The notes: a model not told the origin generated them from the sequence alone. DNA of 64,000 nucleotides from Gimesia fumaroli (GCF_007754425.1 NZ_CP037452.1:1273501-1337500); one strand, 5' to 3'; positions 45,898-55,784 are shown, numbered from the stretch's first letter. Program-made: numbers and translations.

Positions 45898-46950
45898 ATG
45901 GAAGAGCAGTCTGCACAGGAGAAATCTGTAGAGAAACGTCCTGAATCGATACAGCAGCATCAGAAACCATGCCCACCTCCCCCTCCACGCTCAAGGCGGT
46001 GGCTGATGCGCGGGCTGGTTGTGTTATTGCTAATCTCAGTGGTATTCAATTTAGGTTTTTTTGCCTGGTATCAGGAATACTTTACTATTGGTGGCGGACC
46101 GGCAGAGCAGTTTGAAACCGGCGATCAGTTTGCCAAAGAAAAGATCGCCATCATCTCGATTACGGGAACCATCATGCCCCCGTTCACGGAGCGAATCTTG
46201 CGTTCTATTAAACGAGCACATGAAGATGATCAGGTAAGAGGCATCTTATTAGAAATTGACAGTCCGGGTGGGTTGGTGGCCGATAGTCATCAAATTTATC
46301 ACCGACTGGTCGAATTACGGAAAACAAAACCGATTGTCGTTTATATGAAGCGGATGGCTGCATCGGGCGGTTATTATGTTGCAATGGGCGCTGGTGAAGA
46401 AGGCGTGATTTTTGCCGAGCCAACAACGTGGACCGGTTCATTAGGAGTGATTATTCCCCGCTTTGATTTAAGTGGTCTGGCAGAGAAAGTGGGGGTTGTC
46501 TCAGATCCACTCAAAACGGGGGAATTCAAAGACGCGTTAAACCCGTTTCGCAATCTTACTGATCGGGAACGAGCTATCTGGGATCATATTCTGGATGAGT
46601 CCTATCAACGTTTTTTAAATGTCATTACGGACAATCGAAAAGATCTTGATTATGATCAGGTGAAAAAACTGGCGACGGGGCAGATTTATCCTGCGACGGA
46701 TGCCAAACAGAATGGATTAATCGACGAAATTGGCTACCAGGAAGACGCGCTCGCTCGCCTGCAGGAAATTATGGGACTTAGCAAGGTGTGTGTGATAAGA
46801 TATTCTCATCCGAAATCACTGGCTGATGTTTTACTGGGATCAGCCGAAGCGAGTCAGATCGAAAATCGAAAGCAGGCATTGTTAGATTCCACTGTTCCAC
46901 GAGCCATGTACTTTGCCTCCTGGATGGGTGAATTGCCGGGTTGGCAGTAA
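45898..46950 (+). CDS. sppA: Signal peptide peptidase SppA (short form)
   Basis: The ATG at 45898 (AAGGGAG, 8-nt spacing) is preferred to one 6 nt upstream. The 350-residue protein has one membrane helix (LVVLLLISVVFNLGFFAWY) after a Pro-rich cytoplasmic N-terminus, then the serine protease domain: IAIISITGTIMPPF, RGILLEIDSPGGLV, YMKRMAASGGYYVAMGA with the nucleophilic Ser, GSLGVIIPRFDLSG and the Lys in DPLKTGEFKD. It degrades cleaved signal peptides in the membrane. It is 42 bp before a TPR membrane protein gene and may be cotranscribed. Confidence 0.92.
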   Translation: MEEQSAQEKSVEKRPESIQQHQKPCPPPPPRSRRWLMRGLVVLLLISVVFNLGFFAWYQEYFTIGGGPAEQFETGDQFAKEKIAIISITGTIMPPFTERILRSIKRAHEDDQVRGILLEIDSPGGLVADSHQIYHRLVELRKTKPIVVYMKRMAASGGYYVAMGAGEEGVIFAEPTTWTGSLGVIIPRFDLSGLAEKVGVVSDPLKTGEFKDALNPFRNLTDRERAIWDHILDESYQRFLNVITDNRKDLDYDQVKKLATGQIYPATDAKQNGLIDEIGYQEDALARLQEIMGLSKVCVIRYSHPKSLADVLLGSAEASQIENRKQALLDSTVPRAMYFASWMGELPGWQ

Positions 46951-46992
46951 CTCATGACAGGTGAGCGTCTCTACCAGAAATAATATGAGCGT

Positions 46993-47823
46993 ATGTTTGC
47001 ACAAGAAGAACCATTGTCTCCCGCTGAGAATCCTTATCTGAATGATCCCAGTCAGTATGGTGCGCCGTCACCTGTCTGGAACGCAATATGGGATATCTTA
47101 GGGTTCCTGTATTTTCTGTTCTGGATCTGGATGATGGTTGATTGTATCCGGAAAGATCCAGACCGTTTTTTGTGGTTTTGGGTGATTTTTGTTTTTCAGC
47201 CTGTGGGTGCATTTATTTATTTCTTAATCCGCTGGCTGCCAACCAATCAGTTTCAGCTTCCTGAATTTGCCAGGCCGTTCTTTCGACAGCGGAAATTGAA
47301 TGAGCTTGAGACGGCGGCGTTACAGATCGGAAATCCTTATCAGTTTGTACGTTGGGGGGATGCGCTGAAAGAAGCGGGCATAGATCAGAAAAGTTTGGAT
47401 GCCTACCTACAGGCTCTAGCAAAAGAACCGGACAATCTACAGGCATTATGGGGTGCTGCACAGATCGAAATGAAACTCAAAAATTTCGAAAATGCGAAAT
47501 CACGATGTCAAAAAATTCTCGAAGAGGAGCCGGAATATAAATTTGGTGATGTGTCTCTGATGTATTGCAAAACGTTGTGCGAACTGGATCCTCCAGAAAC
47601 GGCGCGGGAATATTTGGAAAAACACACCAAACGCTGGCGGCAGCCTGAGGCGTTGTTTATTCTGGCGACACTCGAGGCAGAAGCCGGCGATCATCAGGCG
47701 GCACGCAAAACACTACAAGGCATGCTTCTTGATATTAATGGCAGTCCAAGTGGGATTGCCCGCAAGTTTGTTCGCTGGAAAAGCAAAGCGAGGCGCATGC
47801 TGAAACGGCTGCCTAAGTCATAA
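46993..47823 (+). CDS. PLDc_N-like membrane protein with TPR domain
   Basis: The 276-residue protein starts with two helices (ILGFLYFLFWIWMMVDCIR, FLWFWVIFVFQPVGAFIYFLI), the arrangement of the phospholipase D-nuclease N-terminal (PLDc_N) membrane unit. About 160 residues of TPR-like helices follow (YQFVRWGDALKEAGIDQKSLDAYLQALAKEPDN, LQALWGAAQIEMKLKNFENAKSRCQKIL, FILATLEAEAGDHQAARKTLQG). It probably scaffolds other proteins at the membrane. It follows sppA. Confidence 0.78.
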   Translation: MFAQEEPLSPAENPYLNDPSQYGAPSPVWNAIWDILGFLYFLFWIWMMVDCIRKDPDRFLWFWVIFVFQPVGAFIYFLIRWLPTNQFQLPEFARPFFRQRKLNELETAALQIGNPYQFVRWGDALKEAGIDQKSLDAYLQALAKEPDNLQALWGAAQIEMKLKNFENAKSRCQKILEEEPEYKFGDVSLMYCKTLCELDPPETAREYLEKHTKRWRQPEALFILATLEAEAGDHQAARKTLQGMLLDINGSPSGIARKFVRWKSKARRMLKRLPKS

Positions 47824-47841
47824 GATACAAGCAAGGACGTT

Positions 47842-48789
47842 TCAGCTTTTCTGAGCTGCCCGGCGAAAATTATCGGCGTGGAATTGCATGATTTTGAGGC
47901 CCTCTTTCTCATAAATCTGCATCGCGCTGTGTGGTGCATTGGGGACGATGAGCTGTTCAAAGGGAATATTGAGCGAGTTCAAAAATTCCATATACGCCAG
48001 GTTATTCTGGTAATTGAAACCTTTTGTGCCAACATGAATCAGGATCCGAAGTGCTGGCTCGGGATGCATCGCATATTTGCGGGCCAGATCATAAGTATTG
48101 TCACCCTTAACGAAAACAAGGTTCGCACTTTCACGCCCGTTTTCTTTTGAGATACGTTTTTCTGTTGCATGGCCGGCTCCACCCGGCGCTGCCGAACAGA
48201 AAAGTTCTGGATACTTAAACATGATCCGTGTTGTCCCACGACCGCCTTGGGAAAAGCCTTCAATAGCACGGCCTTTACGTGCAGCGATCGTTCGATAGGT
48301 CGCGTCGATATGAGGAATCAACTCTTTGACAAAGACGTCTTCCCCCATCGCATGCTTTCGATCCGGCATATTATAATGGCTGACCGGTCCCCCGTTCACG
48401 AACACATAGATCATCGGTGTGACCTTACCTGCAGCAATCTGTTTGTGAATGTGTTCTACCAACCGCACGCTTTTTGTCTCGCTGCCGGGGCGACCACCAT
48501 GCAGGTAATATACGACGGAAAAGCGTTTCGTTCTATTTTGGGGATTGTTATACTGCGGCGGCAGGTAGATGCAGTAACCGACATCCACTTTCATGGAAGG
48601 GCTGCAAAAGGTTGCGTGTTGCACGCCCGGAAGTTCCTGTTTGAGCTCATTCACCCAGCGAAATGGCGGTCGTTTTTTTTTCGGCTTATTCTGTTGTCCA
48701 GAAACGGAGTGAGCAATGAGCAACATTATTGTTACGCAGACAAGAAAAAAATTGTAATACAATTTTCGTTGAGGTGTTTGGTATTGCAT
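47842..48789 (-). CDS. Secreted esterase D-like alpha/beta hydrolase
   Basis: The ATG at 48789 (MQYQTPQ) gives a standard signal peptide (FFLVCVTIMLLIAHSVSGQQ) and 315 residues; longer starts at 48831 and 48981 exist but lack clear ribosome sites. The catalytic domain fits the esterase D/feruloyl-esterase family: YLPPQYNNPQNRTKRFSVVYYLHGG (oxyanion-hole region), AIEGFSQGGRGTTRIM with the nucleophilic Ser, and PNAPHSAMQIYEKEG with the likely His. Substrates could be acyl groups on polysaccharides or lipids. Its end meets the TPR gene. Confidence 0.82.
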   Translation of the reverse strand: MQYQTPQRKLYYNFFLVCVTIMLLIAHSVSGQQNKPKKKRPPFRWVNELKQELPGVQHATFCSPSMKVDVGYCIYLPPQYNNPQNRTKRFSVVYYLHGGRPGSETKSVRLVEHIHKQIAAGKVTPMIYVFVNGGPVSHYNMPDRKHAMGEDVFVKELIPHIDATYRTIAARKGRAIEGFSQGGRGTTRIMFKYPELFCSAAPGGAGHATEKRISKENGRESANLVFVKGDNTYDLARKYAMHPEPALRILIHVGTKGFNYQNNLAYMEFLNSLNIPFEQLIVPNAPHSAMQIYEKEGLKIMQFHADNFRRAAQKS

Positions 48790-48993
48790 CGCTTGTACCT
48801 GTTTCGGAGTCTGAGTATTACTTCTCACCATTGCATACTTGGAATCGTTTAAATTGTAACCGGGTGTGCCCCTCGTGTCTAAAAGCATTCTTCTGATTTG
48901 CAAGTGTTGTTCCAGCAATTTCCAGAATATTTGAATCCATATATTTTGGTACAATTGACTTTGCAGTAGAAACCAAGCCATCTGGCATGCGAG

Positions 48994-50823
48994 TTAAATG
49001 ATCCCAGACAGCGGCCCACCGGAAGCCCCCAGTTGATCAACTCGTCTTGTGATTTCTGGATCTTCAATGAGTGGCGGCGCGTGATGTGGCTTGATCCGTA
49101 CGTCAATGACGAGAGCTCCCCGACAGCCCCAATGTTTGTCTTTCGTAAAGGCTTCAATACCGTCGATGTCAGAAGCTGGATTCGATCGTGTAAACACAGT
49201 CCAGAGAAAATTATTCAGATTGGTGGCGGTGAATTTACTGTCATCGACGAGCACGATCAAGGGAAACTGATTGAAAGAATGGGTTAAAGAGAGCTCTGAA
49301 CAGAAACGTCGAAGATCAGTGTTCTGTTCCTGAAAGGCCGGAGCTTTCACGGCCAGGATTCCCGGTCGGCAGATCCGTGGATCAGAATAGCCACTGGGTA
49401 GCATACCGCTTTCCGGGAGTACCGTTGGTAACTTGCGCTTTACAGGACCCGCAGCCGCCATCACGAGCTTGGAGCCGGAATTAAATCCGGTTCCCGAGTA
49501 ATCGAGCGTATCCATGGTGGTGCAGGTCTGGAAATGTAAATCGCGATTCCAGTCAATGCGTTCCAGCAGGTGGGAGAGAAATGCTTCGATCTCTTCGGCA
49601 TCCAGTTCCGGGTTGTCTTCGCGAGCTACGATCATCAGATATTTCGCCAGACTGAGTTGTCCTTGTCCCAGAATCGCATTGGCATTTGTTAAAATTTCCT
49701 GCGGTTTACGTTCCTGATCATAGGGGGTATACCGCTCACTGCCGACGGCTAACAGTAATGGATGGACTCCAGCGGCATCGACTGCATGTACCTGATGGAC
49801 GCCGGGAATCACAGACGGGATCGCAGGCCCTGTGATTTCATGGATGATAGCACCGAAAGCCGTGTCTTCCTGGGGAGGACGTCCGACAACGGTAAAGGGC
49901 CAGATCGCGTCGTTACGATGATAGACGGCTTCTACATTCATCACTGGAAACAGATGCGCCAGACTATAGTAACCCAGATGATCGCCGAACGGTCCTTCAG
50001 GGAGTAGCTGCTCCGGATCTATCCAGCCAGTGATACAGAAGTCGGCATCTGCGTAGATCGGTAATCCCTGTTTGTTGCGAACCATGCGAATCGCTCGTTT
50101 GCTGAGCGCCCCGGCGAAAGTGAGTTCGGAGAGCCCCTCGGGTAACGGCATCACGGCTGATAAGGTCATCGCAGGCGCACCACCGACAAAAACATTCACT
50201 TTGAGCGGCTCTCCTTTTTCAATCGCTTCTGCATGATGCACGCCGATGCTGCGGTGAATCTGGTAGTGCATGCCGATCTGTTTGTTTGGTTGATAGTCAT
50301 TGCCTCCGAGTTGAATGCGATACATGCCCAGATTGGAATTCATCAATCCGCCTCGCTTAGGAGACTCCGTATAGACTTGAGGCAGGGTAATAAACGGGCC
50401 ACCATCATCGGGCCAGCTTTTGAGCTGCGGCAGATCCTGGATCTGGATCTGATTTTCCATGACAGGGCCCTGCGATCGGGAGCGAGGCAGCATATGCAAT
50501 AATGAGAAAGGGACATCGCGATAGCGAAAGGGATGTTTCCAGAATTGGGACGGATCGACTTTTAATTCGACGAGGTGATTGACTGCTGCCAAGGCATCCC
50601 GAAAAATATAGCGTGTACGTTCCAGGGTACCAAACAGATTGCTGACCATGGGAAACCGGCAATCGCGGACATTGGCAAAATACAGGGCAGGTCCCCCCGC
50701 CTGATAAACGCGGCGTTGAATTTCCGCTGCTTCCAGATTCGGGTCAATTTCCTGTTCGATCCGGATCAGTTGGCCTGTTCGTTCCAGATCGCTGACACAC
50801 TCTCGCAGTCCACGGTATCCCAT
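48994..50823 (-). CDS. UbiD-family (prenylated-FMN) decarboxylase
   Basis: The ATG at 50823 (MGYRGLRECVSDL) matches UbiD N-termini and gives 609 residues; the frame opens at a TTG 24 nt upstream. Segments such as PALYFANVRDCRFPMVSNLFGTLERTRYIF, IGVHHAEAIEKGEPLKVNVFVGGAPAM, EGPFGDHLGYYSL and VNVEAVYHRNDAIWPFTVVGRPPQEDTAFG are typical. UbiD enzymes need prenylated FMN made by UbiX. In bacteria without ubiquinone the enzyme often works in the futalosine (menaquinone) route, which suits planctomycetes. No mqn gene is adjacent. Confidence 0.9.
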   Translation of the reverse strand: MGYRGLRECVSDLERTGQLIRIEQEIDPNLEAAEIQRRVYQAGGPALYFANVRDCRFPMVSNLFGTLERTRYIFRDALAAVNHLVELKVDPSQFWKHPFRYRDVPFSLLHMLPRSRSQGPVMENQIQIQDLPQLKSWPDDGGPFITLPQVYTESPKRGGLMNSNLGMYRIQLGGNDYQPNKQIGMHYQIHRSIGVHHAEAIEKGEPLKVNVFVGGAPAMTLSAVMPLPEGLSELTFAGALSKRAIRMVRNKQGLPIYADADFCITGWIDPEQLLPEGPFGDHLGYYSLAHLFPVMNVEAVYHRNDAIWPFTVVGRPPQEDTAFGAIIHEITGPAIPSVIPGVHQVHAVDAAGVHPLLLAVGSERYTPYDQERKPQEILTNANAILGQGQLSLAKYLMIVAREDNPELDAEEIEAFLSHLLERIDWNRDLHFQTCTTMDTLDYSGTGFNSGSKLVMAAAGPVKRKLPTVLPESGMLPSGYSDPRICRPGILAVKAPAFQEQNTDLRRFCSELSLTHSFNQFPLIVLVDDSKFTATNLNNFLWTVFTRSNPASDIDGIEAFTKDKHWGCRGALVIDVRIKPHHAPPLIEDPEITRRVDQLGASGGPLSGII

Positions 50824-51037
50824 CGGGGCACGGTCCCATTCATACAAAATTAATTTGTCTTCGTTGCAATCAGCAGATTAACGGCTGCTGGAGAATTTTA
50901 CCACGCAGAAGTCCGTGGAACACTGGATTGCTGTTCCGTTTGTGTTTGCTTTCCGGCATCGATCTTCTATGATTCGCCTGTAGTATGATGTGTATTTATC
51001 TTTTGATCCATTTTCAGCGAAGTGTATTTAGATCATC

Positions 51038-52234
51038 ATGGAAGCAATAGCCAATGGACTGATATTGCTGATGCTGTCGATCGGACATGCTGAGCTCTGG
51101 ATCATGGTTATTAATCGCACACATGCCTTGCCGATACATGATGCCTGGCTCAAGCGGTTAAGGCATATTCTGGAACTGGCAATCGTTCTGTTCCCTATTG
51201 TCCTATTTCTCTCCGTGGGGCTTTATGCTCCGGGGGTTTTAGTTGGCGGGACCTGGAGTCAGCTTTCTTTCTGGTGGAAGCCTGTTCTACTGCTCTGCAC
51301 TTTGGGATTTCTCGGCTTAATGTATTCCGCCTTTCGGCATCTGTTTTACAAGCCACCCCGACAGCAGACCGAAACACAGTCTGAACTGATTCAGATGCGA
51401 GAGCGGCTCAATCAGGATTTGATCGGAGAAGGGCCCTATCATTATCTAGCAGGGCTTCCTTTGAATCAGGTCTTCAGTGTCGAATTCACACGGAAAACTT
51501 TCCAAATCCCTCGGCTGCCGGCGAATTGGGAAGGCCTGACGATATTGCATGTCAGCGACCTCCATTTTTCCGGTACATTGAAACGGGAGTATTTTGTCGA
51601 GCTGTGCCGGATTGCCCAGGAATCAAAACCCGATCTGATTATTTTCGCAGGCGACTTGCTGGACGAAATGAAATGTCTCGACTGGCTAGACGACACACTG
51701 GGGCCGATGCAGGCACCATTGGGACGTTTTTTTATTCTTGGTAATCATGACTGGCATCAGGAGAGTCTGCAGATCAGAGAAACGCTTTCAGGAATGGGGT
51801 GGATTGATCTCTCCGCGACGTCCTTTTGTTTGCAGCATGCAGGACATACACTGCAACTAGCGGGAACTGAAGTTCCCTGGATGGGGACGCATCCAGAAAG
51901 CAGACGATCTGCTTCAGAAGAAAACAGCGAATCAGAGTTTGACTTTCTGCTTCTGGTCAGTCATACGCCCGACAATTTTCACTGGGCCGTTCGAGAGGGA
52001 TATGATCTGGTACTTTCTGGTCACACGCATGGCGGGCAGGTCCGGCTCCCATTGATTGGCCCCGTATTTGCCCCCAGTCTGCACGGTACTCGTTATGCCA
52101 GTGGTACGTTTGCCCGTGGTTCGACGATGCTACATGTCAGTCGGGGCGTATCCGGGATTCACCCCTTACGCTGGTTCTGCCGTCCTGAAATCAGTCTGTT
52201 GACTCTGCGCACAACGGATGACGCAGCTCGTTGA
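51038..52234 (+). CDS. Membrane-anchored metallophosphoesterase
   Basis: The 398-residue protein has three N-terminal helices (LILLMLSIGHAELWIMVI, HILELAIVLFPIVLFLSVGLY, PVLLLCTLGFLGLMYSAF), then a calcineurin-like catalytic domain with all five metal motifs: HVSDLHFSG, FAGDLLDE, ILGNHDWHQ, VSHTPDN and LSGHTHGGQ. It resembles YaeI/LpxH-type phosphodiesterases that act on membrane phospholipids. The substrate is not established. It is monocistronic and converges on the EEP gene. Confidence 0.88.
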   Translation: MEAIANGLILLMLSIGHAELWIMVINRTHALPIHDAWLKRLRHILELAIVLFPIVLFLSVGLYAPGVLVGGTWSQLSFWWKPVLLLCTLGFLGLMYSAFRHLFYKPPRQQTETQSELIQMRERLNQDLIGEGPYHYLAGLPLNQVFSVEFTRKTFQIPRLPANWEGLTILHVSDLHFSGTLKREYFVELCRIAQESKPDLIIFAGDLLDEMKCLDWLDDTLGPMQAPLGRFFILGNHDWHQESLQIRETLSGMGWIDLSATSFCLQHAGHTLQLAGTEVPWMGTHPESRRSASEENSESEFDFLLLVSHTPDNFHWAVREGYDLVLSGHTHGGQVRLPLIGPVFAPSLHGTRYASGTFARGSTMLHVSRGVSGIHPLRWFCRPEISLLTLRTTDDAAR

Positions 52235-52247
52235 ATTCAAGTAGGAT

Positions 52248-53276
52248 TCAGCGTGGTTCAGTTACACCCACTGATGCTTGACGCACTGCGCCGTTTTCAG
52301 AAATGTGGAACTCTGCCCAGATGGGTAGGTGGTCCGAAACATTCAAGGCTTCTTTCTCAGACAGTTTGAAACGCGTCTGGAAATCATACACGCCGGAATT
52401 GCCCGTGAACTCCTGCGAGCGATGGCGGCTGAACAGAATGTTGTCGTACTGTTTTGATTTCCTGGTATTGGTTGGTGTTTTGGAAACGGTCCACATTAAA
52501 TCGGGGACCATCCCCAACTCTCCCAGGTGCTGATCATCGACATTGAGATCTCCCAGCAGGATCACATCGTCTTCCTGGCTACCGTCGTTGGCGACCACTC
52601 GGAAGACATCATCCAAAACATTGAGTTCCTGTTTGGTTTCATCCGGGTCGGTATGAATGTTGATCAGGGAAAAGGTAAAAGGGTTTTCACTGGACGGACT
52701 CAGGGTTTGGAAATGAGCGACATAAGGTGGACGGTGTAATTTGTCATATTTATCGATAACCGTGTAGGTCCACTTCTCATTTACTCTAATGCGTTCCGTG
52801 TTGTAGAAGTATGCGTATTGTTCTTTGCTGGCGGTCCTGCCTTGTCTGGTGCCGAGGAGATAGGCGTAGCGGTGTTCTCCAGAATTGACAATACTCAAAA
52901 AATCATCCATGACTGTCTGATCTTGTGACCGAATTTCCTGAATTGCGACGACATCAAACTGCTGAACGATGCGCGCCAGAATCTGCGGGACCTGTGGCTT
53001 TTGCATTTTGCTTTGGCCAAAAACCTGAATATTAAACGAAGCGATCCGAATCGTATTCTCGTTCCGTGGCAAATCGACTTCTGTAGCGGTCCAGTCTGAA
53101 GGAGTCGAACTGGAGATCGTGGAAGAGACAAAATCCGTAACCCACCGGGTGACCTGCTTCGGTTTGATCCCGAAATGAAACATGCCTCCGCCCAGCAAAC
53201 CAACTAACAATAATGTCAGTCCGCGTAGTTTCCAGGATTTGATGAGCGATTTTTTTTGTTTGGGTTTGTTGGCCAT
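52248..53276 (-). CDS. Endonuclease/exonuclease/phosphatase (EEP) family protein
   Basis: The 342-residue protein has an N-terminal membrane anchor (LTLLLVGLLGGGMFHFG) and a DNase I-like fold: IRIASFNIQVFGQSK, DVVAIQEIRSQDQTVMDDFL, FTFSLINIHTDPDE, VILLGDLNVDD and ALNVSDHLPIWAEF, containing the Glu, Asp, Asn and His expected for the metal-dependent active site. It could be a secreted nuclease or a phospholipase-like phosphodiesterase. The adjacent metallophosphoesterase converges on it and shares no operon. Confidence 0.88.
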   Translation of the reverse strand: MANKPKQKKSLIKSWKLRGLTLLLVGLLGGGMFHFGIKPKQVTRWVTDFVSSTISSSTPSDWTATEVDLPRNENTIRIASFNIQVFGQSKMQKPQVPQILARIVQQFDVVAIQEIRSQDQTVMDDFLSIVNSGEHRYAYLLGTRQGRTASKEQYAYFYNTERIRVNEKWTYTVIDKYDKLHRPPYVAHFQTLSPSSENPFTFSLINIHTDPDETKQELNVLDDVFRVVANDGSQEDDVILLGDLNVDDQHLGELGMVPDLMWTVSKTPTNTRKSKQYDNILFSRHRSQEFTGNSGVYDFQTRFKLSEKEALNVSDHLPIWAEFHISENGAVRQASVGVTEPR

Positions 53277-53549
53277 GGTACCATCCGTGGTATTGCGACT
53301 GACGAGTATACTGAAGGGATCGAATGAGATTCTGGAGTCTGTCTCGGTAAGACGGAAGAAAGGAACTGTAATTTAACAAATATCGGGATTCAGGTGTAGA
53401 GCAATTCCCCTCTGGTATTCAGGATCAAATTGGTCCCCCTTGTCGATTTCGGGCCGATGCGATAGGCTGAATGGTGATGGGATCGCTGTGAGTGATCAAC
53501 GCTGTATCTTATATATTGATAATGGCTTACATGAAGAGGACTGAGTAGC

Positions 53550-54689
53550 TTGCCGCGACGACTGACGATCACTGTTCCTTCTCTCAGCCTCGGCGGCGCG
53601 GAAGGTGTTGCTGCGATGATGGCCAATCATTGGGCTCAGGAAGGAGAGACGGTCACCCTGATTACCCTGGATTCTGCAGAGACTGATACGTTTCAACTGT
53701 CAGAATTAGTACAGCGACATGCATTGGGGCTCATGCAGGATTCAAATCATTTGTGGCAAGCGGTCTATAATAACTGGTACAGAATCAAAAAATTGCGGGA
53801 AGCGATTAGCCAGTCCAAGCCGGATGTTGTCATCAGCCTGACTGATCGGATGAATGTGCTGACGCTGCTGGCATCCCACAAATCGAAGTGGCCGGTTTTG
53901 ATCTCAGAACGTTCCGATCCACGGCATCATCCGATGGGTCGTCTCTGGTCAGCCTTGCGTAAATTCATGTATCCGCGCGCCACTGCTGTCGTCGTTCAGA
54001 CAGAGGGAGTCGCCGATTATTTTCGTGAGTGGCTCAAGTCGACTCTGATTGAAGTCATTCCGAATGCGGTGCCTGCGCCTCGTTCACCCGATGTACACGT
54101 TGTCACAGAACAGGATGTGCTTGAGCGTTCGCCGTCGCATCTGATTTACGGAATGGGGCGACTCTCGTATGAAAAGGGATTTGATTTGTTGATCGATGCC
54201 TTTTCTCTACTCGCTCACGATTTCCAAGAGTGGAACTTGCGAATCTTAGGTGAGGGGCCTCTGCGGGACTCGTTACAGGCAACCATTAATGAGCGCGAAT
54301 TGCAGGAGCAGATTGAGTTGACAGGCTGGGTAACCGATCCTGAATTATATTTGGACCAGGGAGCAATTTTTGTGCTGCCCTCAAGATATGAAGGCTTCCC
54401 GAATGCATTGCTGCAGGCGATGTCACGTGGCTTAGCGTGTGCCGGTTTTGATTGTAAAGGCGCTCTGGCTGATATTGCGCGGGAAGAATTACAAGTGACG
54501 CTTTTACCAACTAAAGATGCAAGTGAATCGACTTCGATTCGCGAATTGGCGGATTTACTGAGGGCATACATGCAAGATGAAAATTTACGAAAAGAGGTCG
54601 CCATAAAGAATTTGCACGCCACCGAGCGGTTTTCCATTGCCCGCTATTTTGAATCCTGGGATGAACTCATTAATCAAGCCATTTCCTGA
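53550..54689 (+). CDS. Glycosyltransferase family 4 protein, TTG start
   Basis: The 379-residue enzyme begins at a TTG at 53550 (GAGGA 9 nt upstream); there is no ATG before the conserved SLSLGGAEGVAAMMANHWA. The GT-B fold shows LISERSDPRHHP, IYGMGRLSYEKGFDLLIDAFSLL, LRILGEGPLRDSLQATI, IELTGWVTDPELYL and FVLPSRYEGFPNALLQAMSRGLA with the two Glu residues (EX7E). It would transfer a sugar from a nucleotide donor to a glycan or lipid. The LigD-like gene follows after 11 bp, suggesting cotranscription. Confidence 0.9.
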   Translation: MPRRLTITVPSLSLGGAEGVAAMMANHWAQEGETVTLITLDSAETDTFQLSELVQRHALGLMQDSNHLWQAVYNNWYRIKKLREAISQSKPDVVISLTDRMNVLTLLASHKSKWPVLISERSDPRHHPMGRLWSALRKFMYPRATAVVVQTEGVADYFREWLKSTLIEVIPNAVPAPRSPDVHVVTEQDVLERSPSHLIYGMGRLSYEKGFDLLIDAFSLLAHDFQEWNLRILGEGPLRDSLQATINERELQEQIELTGWVTDPELYLDQGAIFVLPSRYEGFPNALLQAMSRGLACAGFDCKGALADIAREELQVTLLPTKDASESTSIRELADLLRAYMQDENLRKEVAIKNLHATERFSIARYFESWDELINQAIS

Positions 54690-54700
54690 AGAGCCACATT

Positions 54701-55075
54701 ATGCAACAGTATGTGATACTACGCCACGATTTTCCTGAGCTACATTGGGATTTGATGCTTGAATATGAAGGGGTCCTGAAAACCTGGCGACTGCCCGGCG
54801 CACCGGAGATTGATCCTGCTTCGGATGAGTCATCGATCGATCTCGTCGCAGAAGTATTACCCGATCATCGAATTGCCTATCTCGAATACGAAGGCCCGGT
54901 CAGCGGAGATCGAGGAGTAGTCAGCCGCTGGGATCGTGGTTCATTAACGCTGCTGGAATATAACGATGACAGTCTGGTCGCGTTGCTGACTGGCGAGGAA
55001 CTGGCAGGACGAGTGACGCTCAAAAAAAAGGATCAGGAAAAGCAGTGGAGTTTGAACTACACGGCATTCTTTTAA
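54701..55075 (+). CDS. Stand-alone LigD N-terminal (3'-phosphoesterase-like) domain protein
   Basis: The 124-residue protein has the LigD_N layout: YVILRHDFPELHWDLMLEYEGVLKTWRLPG, then LPDHRIAYLEYEGPVSGDRGVVSRWDRGSL. In LigD, this domain removes 3'-phosphates or ribonucleotides during nonhomologous end joining, using His, Asp and Glu residues present here as RHD, HWD and EYEGP. Planctomycete stand-alone versions are not characterised. No Ku or ligase gene is adjacent, and being downstream of a glycosyltransferase gene gives no functional clue. Confidence 0.8.
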   Translation: MQQYVILRHDFPELHWDLMLEYEGVLKTWRLPGAPEIDPASDESSIDLVAEVLPDHRIAYLEYEGPVSGDRGVVSRWDRGSLTLLEYNDDSLVALLTGEELAGRVTLKKKDQEKQWSLNYTAFF

Positions 55076-55121
55076 TTAAGATGCAAACTAGAGAACAAAG
55101 CTTTTCTGAAACTAGCGCAGA

Positions 55122-55784
55122 CTATTTTTTGACCTCGGTCTTTCCAGCGATGCGAAATACGCCTGGCTCCACACCGAGGGCCGTCAAGTCGGGCAGCTCT
55201 GATTTACCGCGATCCAGATACACAAACAGAACATCGTTTCCGTTCATCTGTCCCCATTCGATAAACCAGCCGTCTGACCGTGCTTCCTGAATCAGATCGG
55301 TAATGGCGTCATCAATGGGAATAGGCAGTAAGCCGGCACGGGCTTTATCCAGCTCGAGGACGAGTTGATTCTCTTTCAACAGCCAGGGTTTGAATTTCAG
55401 GCTGATGATGCCCGACCATTTCTTGAGTGTCAGGTGAAATCCCAGTTCGACTTGATCTTTTTCGAATTTCACGCGGGGGTCAGAAATTCCGTCCGGTACC
55501 CATTCGTTATACTTCTGGTGTAATTCTTCTGCCAACCAGGCATTCACCTGTTCTTCGCTGAATTCCTGCGACCAGACCGGCTCTTTGTTACGGACGTCAT
55601 TGACAACCTGCATTGAACGTTGAACAAATTCTTTTGCTTCCTCTTGCCTGACTTCCGGCTGTGACTGTTCCTGCAGTGCTTCCTGATAAAATTCAGGCAC
55701 TTGGGCAGCAGACCAGTATAGTCCACCGGCGACCCCTCCCAGGAGGAGTAACAGTAGTAATAGAAGTAAGAGAAAGCGTTTCAT
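55122..55784 (-). CDS. Hypothetical protein with N-terminal membrane anchor
   Basis: The 220-residue protein starts with KRFLLLLLLLLLLLGGVAGGLYW, a Leu-rich signal anchor, followed by a soluble domain: FYQEALQEQSQPEVRQEEAKEFV, WSQEFSEEQVNAWLAEELHQKY, KDQVELGFHLTLKKWSGIISLKFKPWL and GWFIEWGQMNGNDVLFVYLDRG. The pattern suggests a beta-rich lipid- or peptide-binding fold, but no family is assigned. It ends 46 bp from the converging LigD-like gene. Confidence 0.7.
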   Translation of the reverse strand: MKRFLLLLLLLLLLLGGVAGGLYWSAAQVPEFYQEALQEQSQPEVRQEEAKEFVQRSMQVVNDVRNKEPVWSQEFSEEQVNAWLAEELHQKYNEWVPDGISDPRVKFEKDQVELGFHLTLKKWSGIISLKFKPWLLKENQLVLELDKARAGLLPIPIDDAITDLIQEARSDGWFIEWGQMNGNDVLFVYLDRGKSELPDLTALGVEPGVFRIAGKTEVKK

